Assembly: GCA_937967375.1 (NCBI GenBank) | Contig: CALCJF010000100.1 | Span: forward strand, 1 to 26,387 | Direction of reading: 5' to 3' | From: an uncultured Leucobacter sp. | GTDB lineage: Bacteria; Actinomycetota; Actinomycetes; Actinomycetales; Microbacteriaceae | DNA: 26,387 nucleotides | In this document: piece after piece, positions 1 to 8,720 of the stretch | How positions within the stretch are numbered: the stretch's first letter is position 1 | How the letters are laid out: the number at the start of each line of letters is the position of its first letter | Translations under genes and position numbers: made by a program | The notes under the pieces: model-generated | The model's input: the letters and a program-made list of their open reading frames with translations, nothing else | Told to the model about the DNA's origin: nothing | Databases searched by the model: none

Positions 1-1317
1 GCGCCTGAACACCGCGAGCGCCTCGAGGTGGTGCGTGTGCGGAAACAGGTCGAACGCGCGCAGCGAGTCGAGTTCGTAGCCGAGCTCACGCAGCGTCTTC
101 GTGTCGCGGGCGAGAGCGACCGGATCGCAGGCCACGTAGACGAGGTTCGCGGGGCGCAGCTCGCCGAGCTGGGCGCAGACCTCACCGCCGGCGCCCGATC
201 GGGGCGGATCGAGCACGACGGTCGCGCGTGTCAGACGTTCGCGCACCGGCGCTGCAGCCTTCAGCAGCTCTGCAAGGTAGCGGTCGACGCGTGACGTGAG
301 GGCCAGCGCGCCGACTAACTCAGAGAGATTCTCAGCTGCGTCGTCGGTTGCGCCCGCGTCGGCCTCGACCGTCGTCACCTTGAGCGACGGGCCAGCGGCC
401 TCTGCCATTGCGGCGGCGAGCAGGCCGGCGCCACCGTAGAGGTCGAGGTTCGTCGCGGTGGCGTCAAAGCGGCCGTCATCGATGAGGGCGAGGATCGCAT
501 CGCGCACGGCTTCGAACAGCGTGTTCGGGGCCTCTCGGTGCACCTGCCAGAACCCTCCGGCACGCACGAGAAACTCGCGGCCACCTACCGACTCTCGTAC
601 GGCATCGTTCTCGCCGGCTCGGGCGCGTTCGCCGGGGTACGACACCAGCATGCGCGGGTCGTCGGCGCTCGGGGCGATCAGGTCGACAGCCTCGAGATCG
701 GGCATGCTGTCGTCGAGCGGTGCAATAAAGCTGACCGCCTCGATAGCGAGCGGCAGCGACTCGACCTTGATCACGTTGCGGCTGCGCGCCGCATACGGCC
801 CGACGAGACCGCTCTCAGGATCGACATGCAGGCGAACGCGCGTGCGCCAGCCGAGACCATTGGCCTCGTCGTCACCAGCGGCAGCTTCGACGCGCACACC
901 GACACCGCCGGTCACTCGCGCAAGCGCTTCTTCGTCAAGCCCACCGAAGCGGCGCAACGAATCGGTTAGCACATCGGCCTTGAGGGCGCGCTGGCGCTCG
1001 AGCGCGATGTGCCCGAATTCCGCACCACCCGCTCGCTCGTCGGGGTCGCGCTCGATGGCCGCCTCCGGCCAAATGTGCGGGCGGCGATCCTCTGATGCCT
1101 GCAATACCGAAACGGTTGTGGCGCGAGCAAACGACTTCTTGCGTGCCTCAGAAACTCGGGCCAGCACTCGCTCGCCGGGAATCGCGTCTGCGACGAAGAC
1201 GACACGCCCCTCGTGGCGGGCGACACAGACGCCGCCGTGCGCGATGCCGGTCACGTCGAGTTCGATCAGGTCGCCGGGCTGCAGGGCGGGCGTAGAAGAA
1301 GCAGTCATGACGACCAT
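1..1317 (-). CDS. Class I SAM-dependent RNA methyltransferase, TrmA/RumA (RlmCD) family, 3' end cut by window edge
   Basis: This enzyme probably methylates C5 of a uridine in rRNA or tRNA using S-adenosylmethionine. The visible 439 residues start with a TRAM-like beta-barrel domain (about residues 12-80). The Rossmann methyltransferase domain follows, with motif I LYGGAG near residue 293 and VLDPPRSG near 365. The YVACDP segment near 393 carries the expected catalytic cysteine. The last visible residues, including PHTHHLEALAVF, match the usual family C-terminus, so only a few residues should be missing. The cysteines that hold the 4Fe-4S cluster in E. coli RumA are not present in the linker after the TRAM domain. 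ATG at 1317 has GGTGAG just upstream; ATG at 1308 is an alternative. It lies 36 bp after the LuxR-type gene on the same strand and could be co-transcribed. The exact target base is not deducible. Confidence 0.9.
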   Translation of the reverse strand, partial: MVVMTASSTPALQPGDLIELDVTGIAHGGVCVARHEGRVVFVADAIPGERVLARVSEARKKSFARATTVSVLQASEDRRPHIWPEAAIERDPDERAGGAEFGHIALERQRALKADVLTDSLRRFGGLDEEALARVTGGVGVRVEAAAGDDEANGLGWRTRVRLHVDPESGLVGPYAARSRNVIKVESLPLAIEAVSFIAPLDDSMPDLEAVDLIAPSADDPRMLVSYPGERARAGENDAVRESVGGREFLVRAGGFWQVHREAPNTLFEAVRDAILALIDDGRFDATATNLDLYGGAGLLAAAMAEAAGPSLKVTTVEADAGATDDAAENLSELVGALALTSRVDRYLAELLKAAAPVRERLTRATVVLDPPRSGAGGEVCAQLGELRPANLVYVACDPVALARDTKTLRELGYELDSLRAFDLFPHTHHLEALAVFRR

Positions 1318-1353
1318 TCTCTCACCGCCTCGGCAGCCGCAGTGCGGGCAGGC

Positions 1354-3882
1354 TCAGGTGAGTAGGTACCCGAGGTCTTGCATGCGTGGGGCGAGCTCTG
1401 AACGGTCGGCGGCGCCAAGTTTTGCGCGGGCTGAGGCAAGGTGCGACTCGACCGTGCGCACGCTGCACGACAAACGTTCTGCCATTTCCCGGTTGCTGAA
1501 GCCTGCAGCCCCCAAGCGCGCAACGTCGATCTCGCGTTTCGTGAGGTGGCCTCTCGGTGCTGGCGACAGATTTGCCGCGCTGAACCAGGGCGCGTGTTCT
1601 TTTGCCGCGCGCTCGGTTTCACGCAGCAAGCTGTCGCAGCGTGAGACACTGCCGGTGGCTCGACGGCGCACGAAGATTGCGCGTGCTGCCTGCAGTGCAT
1701 AGACCGCGGGGGCCCAGAGGTCGTGCTCGTGCAGCCGTTCGGCGGCGCGCACGAGGGCCGCCGGGTTGTGCGCTTCGAGCGCTCCGAGATGCGCGGCCAT
1801 CAGCCGAAATACCGGCAGCGTATTCGACCCGTAGGCTTTCGCGTTCGCGTCTTTCGGTAGTTGATCTGGCAGGCGCACCACGTCGAGCGCCCCGCGCAGA
1901 TAGTCGAGAAGATGATGCGTGGGTTTGCGCTGCTCGCTGGGGGTAGCCGTCGGCTCTCGAAGCTCGGCACCGATCAACGCAATGAGACGTTGCAAACGAA
2001 TCGGAAGAAAACGAGGCAGGCGCTGTTCGAAACCTTGCCATTCTCGACTTGCACGGGCGGTGTCGCCCGCGGCGATAGCGATTGCAGCCGCGCTGAGATG
2101 CCGCACCCAAAGCTCGTGAAACGGGGCCCCGGGTAGGTGTTGCACCGTTTGGCTGAGGCTCTGCATGGTTGGCAGGTGCGTGGCCGTGAGAAGCGCAATG
2201 ATGCCCTCGGTGACCGCGGCAGCGATCAGTTGGTCGTGCAGTTTGCTTGCGCTACTCAATGCGAGGATCGAGATGCGGCTTCGGCGCGATTTCGCGTAGG
2301 CCTCGCTGATATGTGGCGACTGTGGCCGCGGCGTCAACTGTTCGGGCAACCAGACGCCGCAACGAGAGCTTTCCAGCACGAGCAGCTGCTCTGCGAGTAG
2401 TGCGGTCTCCTCGATGGGGTGTTCGCGAGCCGCCTGCAGCACCGCGCCAATGTCATCGCCTAGCGTTGCGGTGTCGTTCCACCTTGAGAATACGAGCGAG
2501 GCCTTCTCGAGGTTGTTTTGCTCGGGGCTGAGCGGTGATCCCACTCGCTGCATTTCGAGGGCGTCAGATTGCGCGAGCAGTTGGCTGCGCAAGAATTCGA
2601 TTTTGAGGTGGCGAACCACAGCGTCGTCGTCTGGGGTGCCGTCTGACAGCTTCGGGCGCATCGCCTGCAGCAGACGAAGGCCCTCGGTTGGCCCTCGAAG
2701 CACGCTGGCCGTACGCACTCGTGCGAACTCGTTGAAGGACTCTGTCGTGCTTGCTCGAAGCAAGAGATCGCGCGCTTCAGGGCGGTTAAATCGCACGAGG
2801 TCAGCGGTGAGCCTGGCGACGAGCTCGGCGTGGGCCTGCGCGAGAAGCTGATGCTGCGAGTGATCGCCGTTTGGCTCGACCTGAGTCTGCTCGAAGTTCC
2901 ATGCGCAATACATCACCTCGCGCTCAGGCAGCGAGATGCCGAGAGTTTCTTGGGCGAGCAGCTTTTCGGTGGCACGATTCTGGGTGTCTTTCAGCAGAGC
3001 CGGATCGGCCCGCAACGCCAGCGGCGCTGCGACGATTTCGGGCACCCCTACGAGGTGAGAGCCACCTGGTGCGTCGATGAGCAGGCCGGCCTCTCGCAGT
3101 TTCGCAACCGATCGTGCACCGACGAGTTCTGCTGCTCCCTGCACAGTTCTCGGATCGAGCTGGGACAGTACGACGGCCGCTGCGATACTCGGCGGGTCGA
3201 GCAGTTCGTCGGCAGCCCGGGTGGTGAAACGGAACGAGGCCAGGTGCATGTCGCTGGTCTCGAGTTCGGCGATCGTCGGGTGCGGGCTGACTCTGACCTT
3301 GCCGTCGGCTGCGAGGCGCATCAGGTCGAGTAGCCAGCCGGGTCTGCCCCAGCAGAGCTTTGCCACAGCGGCGAGGGTGACTGCGTCGAAGTTCGCGGCG
3401 CTTTGCGCGTTACTGGTGATGTGGACGGCGTCGCTCTGTGCGAGCGAGACGATGCGAAAGTTTCTGCTTGTAGCCAGCGCGTGCGCCGCGGGGTGGTCGC
3501 CGTCTGCCAGTTTGGTGACGACTTCGTGGTAGCTCTGCGCCTCGTCATCGGTGCTGATGGAGGCGATATGTGCCCCACCCGCGGCAACGCGTTCGGCGAG
3601 CGCTTCGATCAATTCGGCGGGTGCGCGCTCGACGCTATCGATGACGAGCAGGTGAGATGCGGGGGTGCGTCGCATGTTCTCGAGGGCGTCGGCCTGATCG
3701 CATCTGATGAACGCATGCGCGATGCCGGCTGTCTGCAGGGTTTCGGTGAGCTCGCGCAATGTGTGCGACTTGCCGCTCTGGCTCGGCCCGCTGAGCAGGA
3801 TCGGCCCAGGCTCGGCAATTTCTTGCACAAGCCGTGCGACTAAAAGGTGGCGCGGAAGCGCCGCCGTCTCCAAGAGATCCAC
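1354..3882 (-). CDS. Large LuxR-family transcriptional regulator with N-terminal P-loop ATPase
   Basis: This 842-residue protein has the layout of LAL/MalT-type regulators: an N-terminal NTPase, a long helical middle region and a C-terminal LuxR DNA-binding domain. Walker A is GPSQSGKS (residues 32-39) and a Walker B-like LLVID lies near 78-82. The helix-turn-helix covers about residues 780-842, with the typical LTKREIDVARL start and the recognition-helix segment SVRTVESHLASARAKL. The start is GTG at 3882, with a GGGG-containing ribosome-binding site about nine bases upstream. It is transcribed away from the big surface-protein gene across a 328-bp spacer, so it is a candidate regulator of that gene, itself, or both; this is inference. 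The signal it senses is unknown. The middle region has no family I can name. Confidence 0.9.
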   Translation of the reverse strand: MDLLETAALPRHLLVARLVQEIAEPGPILLSGPSQSGKSHTLRELTETLQTAGIAHAFIRCDQADALENMRRTPASHLLVIDSVERAPAELIEALAERVAAGGAHIASISTDDEAQSYHEVVTKLADGDHPAAHALATSRNFRIVSLAQSDAVHITSNAQSAANFDAVTLAAVAKLCWGRPGWLLDLMRLAADGKVRVSPHPTIAELETSDMHLASFRFTTRAADELLDPPSIAAAVVLSQLDPRTVQGAAELVGARSVAKLREAGLLIDAPGGSHLVGVPEIVAAPLALRADPALLKDTQNRATEKLLAQETLGISLPEREVMYCAWNFEQTQVEPNGDHSQHQLLAQAHAELVARLTADLVRFNRPEARDLLLRASTTESFNEFARVRTASVLRGPTEGLRLLQAMRPKLSDGTPDDDAVVRHLKIEFLRSQLLAQSDALEMQRVGSPLSPEQNNLEKASLVFSRWNDTATLGDDIGAVLQAAREHPIEETALLAEQLLVLESSRCGVWLPEQLTPRPQSPHISEAYAKSRRSRISILALSSASKLHDQLIAAAVTEGIIALLTATHLPTMQSLSQTVQHLPGAPFHELWVRHLSAAAIAIAAGDTARASREWQGFEQRLPRFLPIRLQRLIALIGAELREPTATPSEQRKPTHHLLDYLRGALDVVRLPDQLPKDANAKAYGSNTLPVFRLMAAHLGALEAHNPAALVRAAERLHEHDLWAPAVYALQAARAIFVRRRATGSVSRCDSLLRETERAAKEHAPWFSAANLSPAPRGHLTKREIDVARLGAAGFSNREMAERLSCSVRTVESHLASARAKLGAADRSELAPRMQDLGYLLT

Positions 3883-4210
3883 TTTTCTGCCCCAATCTTG
3901 AAAAGTGATACCGGTCGGTGAGCAATACCCTATCCCTTTGCGGCCAGATGTTTAAAGACTTTGAGTAGTGAAAAGTCTGCTCTCAGTAATAGTGCTCATT
4001 TCGTTCGGTGTCGATCCTTGCCAACCTCACTACGATGCAGGTTCTCGCTCAGGTCGCGAATTCATATGTTTGCGGGCTACGCATCCGGGTCGTTGAGCGC
4101 GAACGCCGCGTTCTACTCTTTGGTCACGAGCGTCAGCCGCAGAATCAAGTTCCATTGGGGGAGACCGATTCTTTGGGCATGGCGGTGACCAAGGAAGTTG
4201 GGGAATTGCC
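3883..4210. other. Divergent intergenic region between LuxR-type regulator and surface-protein gene
   Basis: This 328-bp stretch has no convincing gene. It is less GC-rich than its flanks near 3940-3980 and 4060-4070 and must hold the promoters of both divergent genes. I could not identify a confident -35/-10 pair for either. TATGTT at 4065-4070 is a weak -10 candidate for the rightward gene. TTTAAA/TAGGGT, read leftward between about 3922 and 3954, is a weak pair for the regulator. A 7-bp inverted repeat at 3956-3978 is the clearest structure. Confidence 0.6.
3956..3978. promoter_or_regulatory. Inverted repeat AGACTTT-N9-AAAGTCT, candidate operator
   Basis: Perfect 7-bp arms lie at 3956-3962 and 3972-3978, separated by nine bases. 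The centre is about 85 bp upstream of the LuxR-type start and about 245 bp upstream of the surface-protein start. Dyad sites of about this size are typical of dimeric regulators, and the neighbouring LuxR-type protein is the obvious candidate. That assignment is inference only. It could also form a small RNA hairpin. Confidence 0.35.
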
Positions 4211-7200
4211 TTGATCGAAAAGGACCAGCGAGGTCGGCGCGGAGTGGCCAAGAAATACCTCGCATTTGGAACAGCGGCGGCGTTGACGCTCACCGGCGTC
4301 GCGCTCGGAATGACGGCTTCGAGCGCCGACACGCAGACGCCTCCTGCGGGAACTGTGTCTGCTGCGCATGGACACGGCCTGTACACGAGCCTGTTCCCCA
4401 TCGACGTTGTCGGTACAGCCAACGCGAGCAGTGATTTTCCAGACAACGCGGGCGCAAACGGGGACGACCTCGATGTTGAGTTGCTGAAGAATCTCGTGAC
4501 GCTGAATCTCGGCACCATCAATCTGCCTCTCATTAAAGATCCGGATAACCCGGCAGCTGAGGGACTACTTGACTTAGGATCACTTGGCGCTATCTCGAGC
4601 TATGCCGAATCCCCGAGCACTACCCATTCGGTGGCATCTTCGGGTTTGATCACCAGCAACGGTGCGCTCGATCTGCAAGCACAGAATCAACCGGGGTTCG
4701 AATCGGCGAAAGTTGATCTCGGCGCGCTGCTCGATCAACTGTTGACTCAGACCGTTGCCGACAGCGTGCTCAATGAGGCAACGATCGACATCGGCGCCCT
4801 TGGCGCAATGGCAGAGAAGAACAATGGCACTGTTGCAAGTGAATACATGGTCGCCGATCTCGGGGTCACGCTCGAAAGCCCAGTCGTTGCGACCCTCGGA
4901 GGCACGGTCGAAACGACTGTGAATACCTTGGTCGGCGACACCGTGGCCGAGGCGGTCGGTCCGACTGGCCCCATCGGTACAGCGCTCGGCGGACTCTCGA
5001 GCATCATTGATGCGGTTGATCTGACGGTTCCGTTGGTGGGCGGACTTGAGCTCAACTCGGATCCGGCTCTCAACACAGTGCAGGTGACCGGCGTCTCGCA
5101 GCTCGCAGCGAGTATCAATACTCAGCTCGTTGCCCAGGGAATCTCGAGCGCCGACGACTCGGTGGTGATCAATCTAAGCACTGGCGAAATCACAATCGAT
5201 CTCGCGGCGTTCGTAATCCAGGCGCAGAACGACCCGACGATCACCAACCTCAATCAACTGCCTCCGAACACGCCGGTGCTCTCGTCGGCGGTGATCACCG
5301 CGATAGTGAACGGCGTCACCGAAGCGCTCACTGACGCATCGAACCCGAATTCGCTGGTCAGCAAGGTGCAAACACTTCTGCTGAACGGAATCTGGGATCT
5401 TGGAGTCGAGGTGAAGATCAACGCCTCGGGTCAGGTCTGTCTGCTCTTGCTACCCTGCGCGAATCTCGTCGCGGGCAACATCGCGCTCGTAGGAACTCTC
5501 GGTGAGTTCACGGGGGCCGACGGCGCGCTCGACAGCAGCAATATCCAGGTGAACCTCGATCTACTCGGCATCCCCGTTGGCGACCTGCTATCGGTGATTG
5601 TGACGCCGATTCTTACACTGGTCGCCAATGACATCACTGGCCCGCTGCTGACGCTCATCACCGATGACGTAGTCGATGCGTTGCAGCCGACGCTCATCGG
5701 CGTGGTGAACACGGCAACCTCAGCTCTGCTGGATCCGCCAAGCGGCGCGCTCGGCCGTGTGCTCGCAGAGCTCGTGCAACTGACGATCAATGAGCAGCCA
5801 ACTGCGGGTGATCTTGGGGCCGGAAGTTTTACAGTGCGAGCCTTAACGCTTTCGGTACTGCCACAGGTAGGCGGTGGCATCACCGACGCGGTCGACGTGC
5901 AGCTCGGTTCGGCGACCATCTTGGCGGCCGAGCCAGCTGCGATGATTACGGCGACTCCTGACTCGGTTGCCTCGGGTGAAACGGTGACGGTCGCGGGTTC
6001 GTTCTTTACCCCGAGTTCACCGGTTTCGATTACGATCCCAGGCGTCGCGACCCCGATCACGACGACTACTGACGCGAGCGGCGCGTTCAGCGCTACTTGG
6101 ACGGTACCGGCAGGCTTCGCGACCGGCCCGGTGATTATCACCGCGACCGACGGTGGCAACAAGACCGCCACCGACACTGTGACAGTTGTCGAGGCCGCGC
6201 TGACCGCAAACGACGCCCCACAGGGTGGCTCGGTAGCGCTCAGTGGAACGGGCTTCGTACCTGGTGAATCAGTGACAATTACGAGCGACCTTCCTGGTGC
6301 GCCCACTGCGCAGCCGACCGCTGCTGTTGATGGCAGCATTACGGCGAGCTGGCCGGTGCTCGCCACTCAGGCGCCGGGTACTTACACCTTCACCGCAACG
6401 GGGGCAGGTGGTCGTGAGGCTGAGGACGACGCAGCAGTCACGCTCGCGGTCGCCACGCTCACGGCAGCACCGAACCCGGTGATGCCCGGTGGCACGGTAA
6501 CTATCACTGGCGGCAACTTCGCTCCAGGTGAAGCCGTCACGCTGACTCTGCCTGCATCATGTGCAGTCACAGGCGGCACTCCTGTGATCGCAGATGGAAG
6601 CGGGAACTTCACCGTGACCTGCGCGGTGGGCGCGAGTGTCGCAGACGGCACGGCGCTGAACTTCTCGGCCACGGGGAACGACAGCGGCCGCAGCGCGACC
6701 GCTGTGACCGAGGTCGACAGTCAGCCACCCGCAGATGTCAATACGAATGCATCCGCTTCGGCAGCGGCGTCAGCTCAGGCGAACGGCAACAACGAGGTAG
6801 CGGCTCAGGCAGCGGCTCTGGCAGCCGCAATGGCTGACAACTCGACGAGCGCGAACGCAGCTGCAACCGCAGACGCAAACGCAGCGGCTGAAGCCGCGGC
6901 GCGGGCAAGTGTGAACGCGGGAGCCTCGACGAACGCATCGGCTACGGCCACTACGACGGCGAACTCGGCGGCTCAGGCCTCGGCCAACGTGAGCGCCGAC
7001 AGCACCGCGAACGCAAACGCGGACGCCTCGGCAGCTGCCTCGGCGGTAGGTACCGTCGACGCCCGCGCCGCTTCGCAAGCTTCTGCAGATTCCGCTGCCG
7101 ACGGTGTAGACGCCTCCGCAACCGCATCCCAGGATGCAACCGCAAACGTACGTGCCGACGCGAACGCTTCGGCTTCGGCTTCGGCTTCGGCTCGTGCGAA

Positions 7201-8572
7201 TGGTGACCAAGAAGCGGCCGCACAAGCCGCAGCTCAGGCGGCGGCCTATTCGCAGGCTGACAGCGACGCTTCGGCGGCGGCTACGGTCGACGCCACGGCG
7301 GCCGCACAGGCCGCGGCATACACCGCGGTCGACGCGAACGCCTCGGCCAGCGCCTCGAGCGACGTGACCACCTCAGCGAACACGGCAGCTCAAGCCGCGG
7401 CTCAGGCCTCGGCCACCGCAACCACTGCGGTACAGGCGAGCGCCGATCACAACGCCGATTCGGCGGCCGATGGCACATTCGATGCTCGGAGCGCGGCGCG
7501 ATCGGCAGCTGAAGCTTCTTCAGCGGCTAACGCCCACACTGCGGGTTCGGCAGACGCGGCGGTAGATGCCGCGGCCAACGTGCAGGCCAACGCAAACGCC
7601 TCGGCCTCTGCGTCTGCCTCGGCCGACGCTGATAGCTACAGCAACCCGAACGCGCAGGCTGCGGCCCAGGCGGCGGCATTTGCGAACAACGACAACGACG
7701 CATCTGCGGCAGCTGATCCGGACGCCATCGCTGCGGCGCAGGCTGCAGCCCGCCCGAACGTCGATGTGACCGCTTCTGCAACGGCGTCGGAGGACGCGGA
7801 GTCGCAGGCCCTGGCTGCTGCGCAGTCGACTGCGACGGCGAACTCGGCACAGGCCGCGAACGCCTCGGCGACTGCGACGGCTGATGCCGATGCATCTGCC
7901 GCGGCTGCCGCGATCTCGAACGCCTCAACCGATGCCTCGCAGAATGCCGCGGCTGACGTGAACGCTTCGGCCTCGGCCTCGGCATCTGCGCAGGCTGACA
8001 GCAACGCGAACGCGGCGGCGCAGGCGGCGGCCGAGACTTCGGCCCTAGCGAATGCGTCCACCACCGCAACCGCAAGCGCCTCGGCAGCTGCAACCGCCAA
8101 TGCAGTTGCGGCGGCTCAGGCGGCAGCCCAGATCGCAGCCCGCGCAGATGTGACCGCGATTGCCTCGGCCAACGCATCGCAGGACACGTCGGCGCAGGCG
8201 AACGTCGCGGCGAACGCAGCCGCACAAGCGACCGCCACGACCAGCGCGACTGCGAACACCTCAGCGAGCGCAGCGGCTCGGGCCACAGCGACGGCGAACA
8301 GCAGCGCTGCAGCGCAAGCAGCAGCGAACCAGGCGGCGTTTGCGGACTCGACGGCCGACGCCTCGGCCTCGGCTGCCGCGAACGCGCGAGCATCGGCGAA
8401 TGCCTCGCCGAGCGCCCAGGCGGCATCGCAGGGCGTCGCAAACGCGAGCGGCGGCCAGAAGCTCGTCAACACGGGTGCTGCGATCGGCGGAATCACGGCG
8501 GCCGGGCTCGTGCTGCTGCTCATCGGTTCGATCGTGCTGGTCAGCGCGCAGCGCAGAAAGAACCTGGTCTAG
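4211..8572 (+). CDS. Wall-anchored 'choice-of-anchor G'-type surface protein with Ig-like domains and Ala-rich stalk
   Basis: A secreted surface protein of 1453 residues, probably an adhesin or structural cell-wall protein. Residues 1 to about 39 form a signal peptide: a basic n-region (KKY), a hydrophobic core and a likely cleavage near TASSA. Residues about 45-575 form a large domain beginning with a HGLYTSLFPIDVVGTANA-like segment that I associate with the choice-of-anchor G family. Three Ig-like domains follow, starting near 578, 661 and 748, each with a GxxVT...GxFxPG-like pattern. Residues 846-1396 are a low-complexity Ala/Ser/Asn/Asp region. The end carries LVNTG (1418-1422), a hydrophobic segment and a QRRK tail, the layout of a sortase signal, although position 2 is V rather than P or A. 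The start is TTG at 4211 with GGGGA six bases upstream; GTG 4244 is an alternative. Transcription ends at the hairpin at 8590-8634. Confidence 0.85.
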   Translation: MIEKDQRGRRGVAKKYLAFGTAAALTLTGVALGMTASSADTQTPPAGTVSAAHGHGLYTSLFPIDVVGTANASSDFPDNAGANGDDLDVELLKNLVTLNLGTINLPLIKDPDNPAAEGLLDLGSLGAISSYAESPSTTHSVASSGLITSNGALDLQAQNQPGFESAKVDLGALLDQLLTQTVADSVLNEATIDIGALGAMAEKNNGTVASEYMVADLGVTLESPVVATLGGTVETTVNTLVGDTVAEAVGPTGPIGTALGGLSSIIDAVDLTVPLVGGLELNSDPALNTVQVTGVSQLAASINTQLVAQGISSADDSVVINLSTGEITIDLAAFVIQAQNDPTITNLNQLPPNTPVLSSAVITAIVNGVTEALTDASNPNSLVSKVQTLLLNGIWDLGVEVKINASGQVCLLLLPCANLVAGNIALVGTLGEFTGADGALDSSNIQVNLDLLGIPVGDLLSVIVTPILTLVANDITGPLLTLITDDVVDALQPTLIGVVNTATSALLDPPSGALGRVLAELVQLTINEQPTAGDLGAGSFTVRALTLSVLPQVGGGITDAVDVQLGSATILAAEPAAMITATPDSVASGETVTVAGSFFTPSSPVSITIPGVATPITTTTDASGAFSATWTVPAGFATGPVIITATDGGNKTATDTVTVVEAALTANDAPQGGSVALSGTGFVPGESVTITSDLPGAPTAQPTAAVDGSITASWPVLATQAPGTYTFTATGAGGREAEDDAAVTLAVATLTAAPNPVMPGGTVTITGGNFAPGEAVTLTLPASCAVTGGTPVIADGSGNFTVTCAVGASVADGTALNFSATGNDSGRSATAVTEVDSQPPADVNTNASASAAASAQANGNNEVAAQAAALAAAMADNSTSANAAATADANAAAEAAARASVNAGASTNASATATTTANSAAQASANVSADSTANANADASAAASAVGTVDARAASQASADSAADGVDASATASQDATANVRADANASASASASARANGDQEAAAQAAAQAAAYSQADSDASAAATVDATAAAQAAAYTAVDANASASASSDVTTSANTAAQAAAQASATATTAVQASADHNADSAADGTFDARSAARSAAEASSAANAHTAGSADAAVDAAANVQANANASASASASADADSYSNPNAQAAAQAAAFANNDNDASAAADPDAIAAAQAAARPNVDVTASATASEDAESQALAAAQSTATANSAQAANASATATADADASAAAAAISNASTDASQNAAADVNASASASASAQADSNANAAAQAAAETSALANASTTATASASAAATANAVAAAQAAAQIAARADVTAIASANASQDTSAQANVAANAAAQATATTSATANTSASAAARATATANSSAAAQAAANQAAFADSTADASASAAANARASANASPSAQAASQGVANASGGQKLVNTGAAIGGITAAGLVLLLIGSIVLVSAQRRKNLV
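6746..8398 (+). repeat. Four degenerate long repeats encoding Ala/Ser/Asn/Asp-rich stalk
   Basis: The stretch divides into four units, each opening with codons for NASAS(A/S)(A/S)ASA. They begin at 6746, 7163, 7595 and 7961 and are 139, 144, 122 and 146 codons long. A fifth, truncated start (NASPSAQ) lies at 8399. Within each unit a QAAAQAAA-type block recurs about 20 residues after the start, and an ASAAA-x(2)-DA-x-AAAQAAA-like block follows in most units. Aromatic, cysteine and large hydrophobic residues are almost absent, and glycine and proline are rare. The DNA copies have diverged, so this is an old internal duplication rather than a recent slippage array. Confidence 0.8.
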
Positions 8573-8589
8573 CGACACCACCGTGAGAT

Positions 8590-8634
8590 ATCACGTGCGG
8601 CCGGACTCGCCTCTGCGGTCCGGCCGCACGTGAT
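8590..8634 (+). terminator. Strong hairpin terminator after surface-protein gene
   Basis: A perfect 17-bp inverted repeat: the left arm 8590-8606 (ATCACGTGCGGCCGGAC) is fully complementary to the right arm 8618-8634, with an 11-base loop. It starts 18 bases after the stop codon. There is no T-run after it, which is common for actinobacterial terminators, so it may act as a hairpin-only terminator or as a 3'-end stabiliser. It separates the surface-protein unit from the next pair of genes. Confidence 0.8.
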
Positions 8635-8720
8635 GTACGGCACCAGTGTCACTTGGCCATAGAGTATGAGTCACTGCAACTGGCAGCGTCGCCGTTCGCT
8701 CACTGAGCGAGGCAACGCAA

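Noticed and set aside
458..1702. 414-codon plus-strand open frame
   Set aside because: It runs antisense to the RNA methyltransferase and the LuxR-type gene, and its Arg/Ser/Pro-rich product has no recognisable domain. It is typical of a GC-rich shadow frame.
5431..6366. 311-codon minus-strand frame inside the surface-protein gene
   Set aside because: It mirrors the Ig-like region codon for codon and has no domain or ribosome-binding site; the plus-strand protein has a signal peptide, domains and an anchor.
6746..8398. CRISPR array or recent tandem-repeat array
   Set aside because: The periodicity is protein-level, the units are over 360 bp, the copies are diverged in DNA and there are no constant short repeats with spacers.
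7527..8441. 304-codon minus-strand frame over the Ala-rich repeats
   Set aside because: An Arg/Pro/Ser-rich product is what antisense reading of GCN-rich repeats gives; it shows no independent gene signal.
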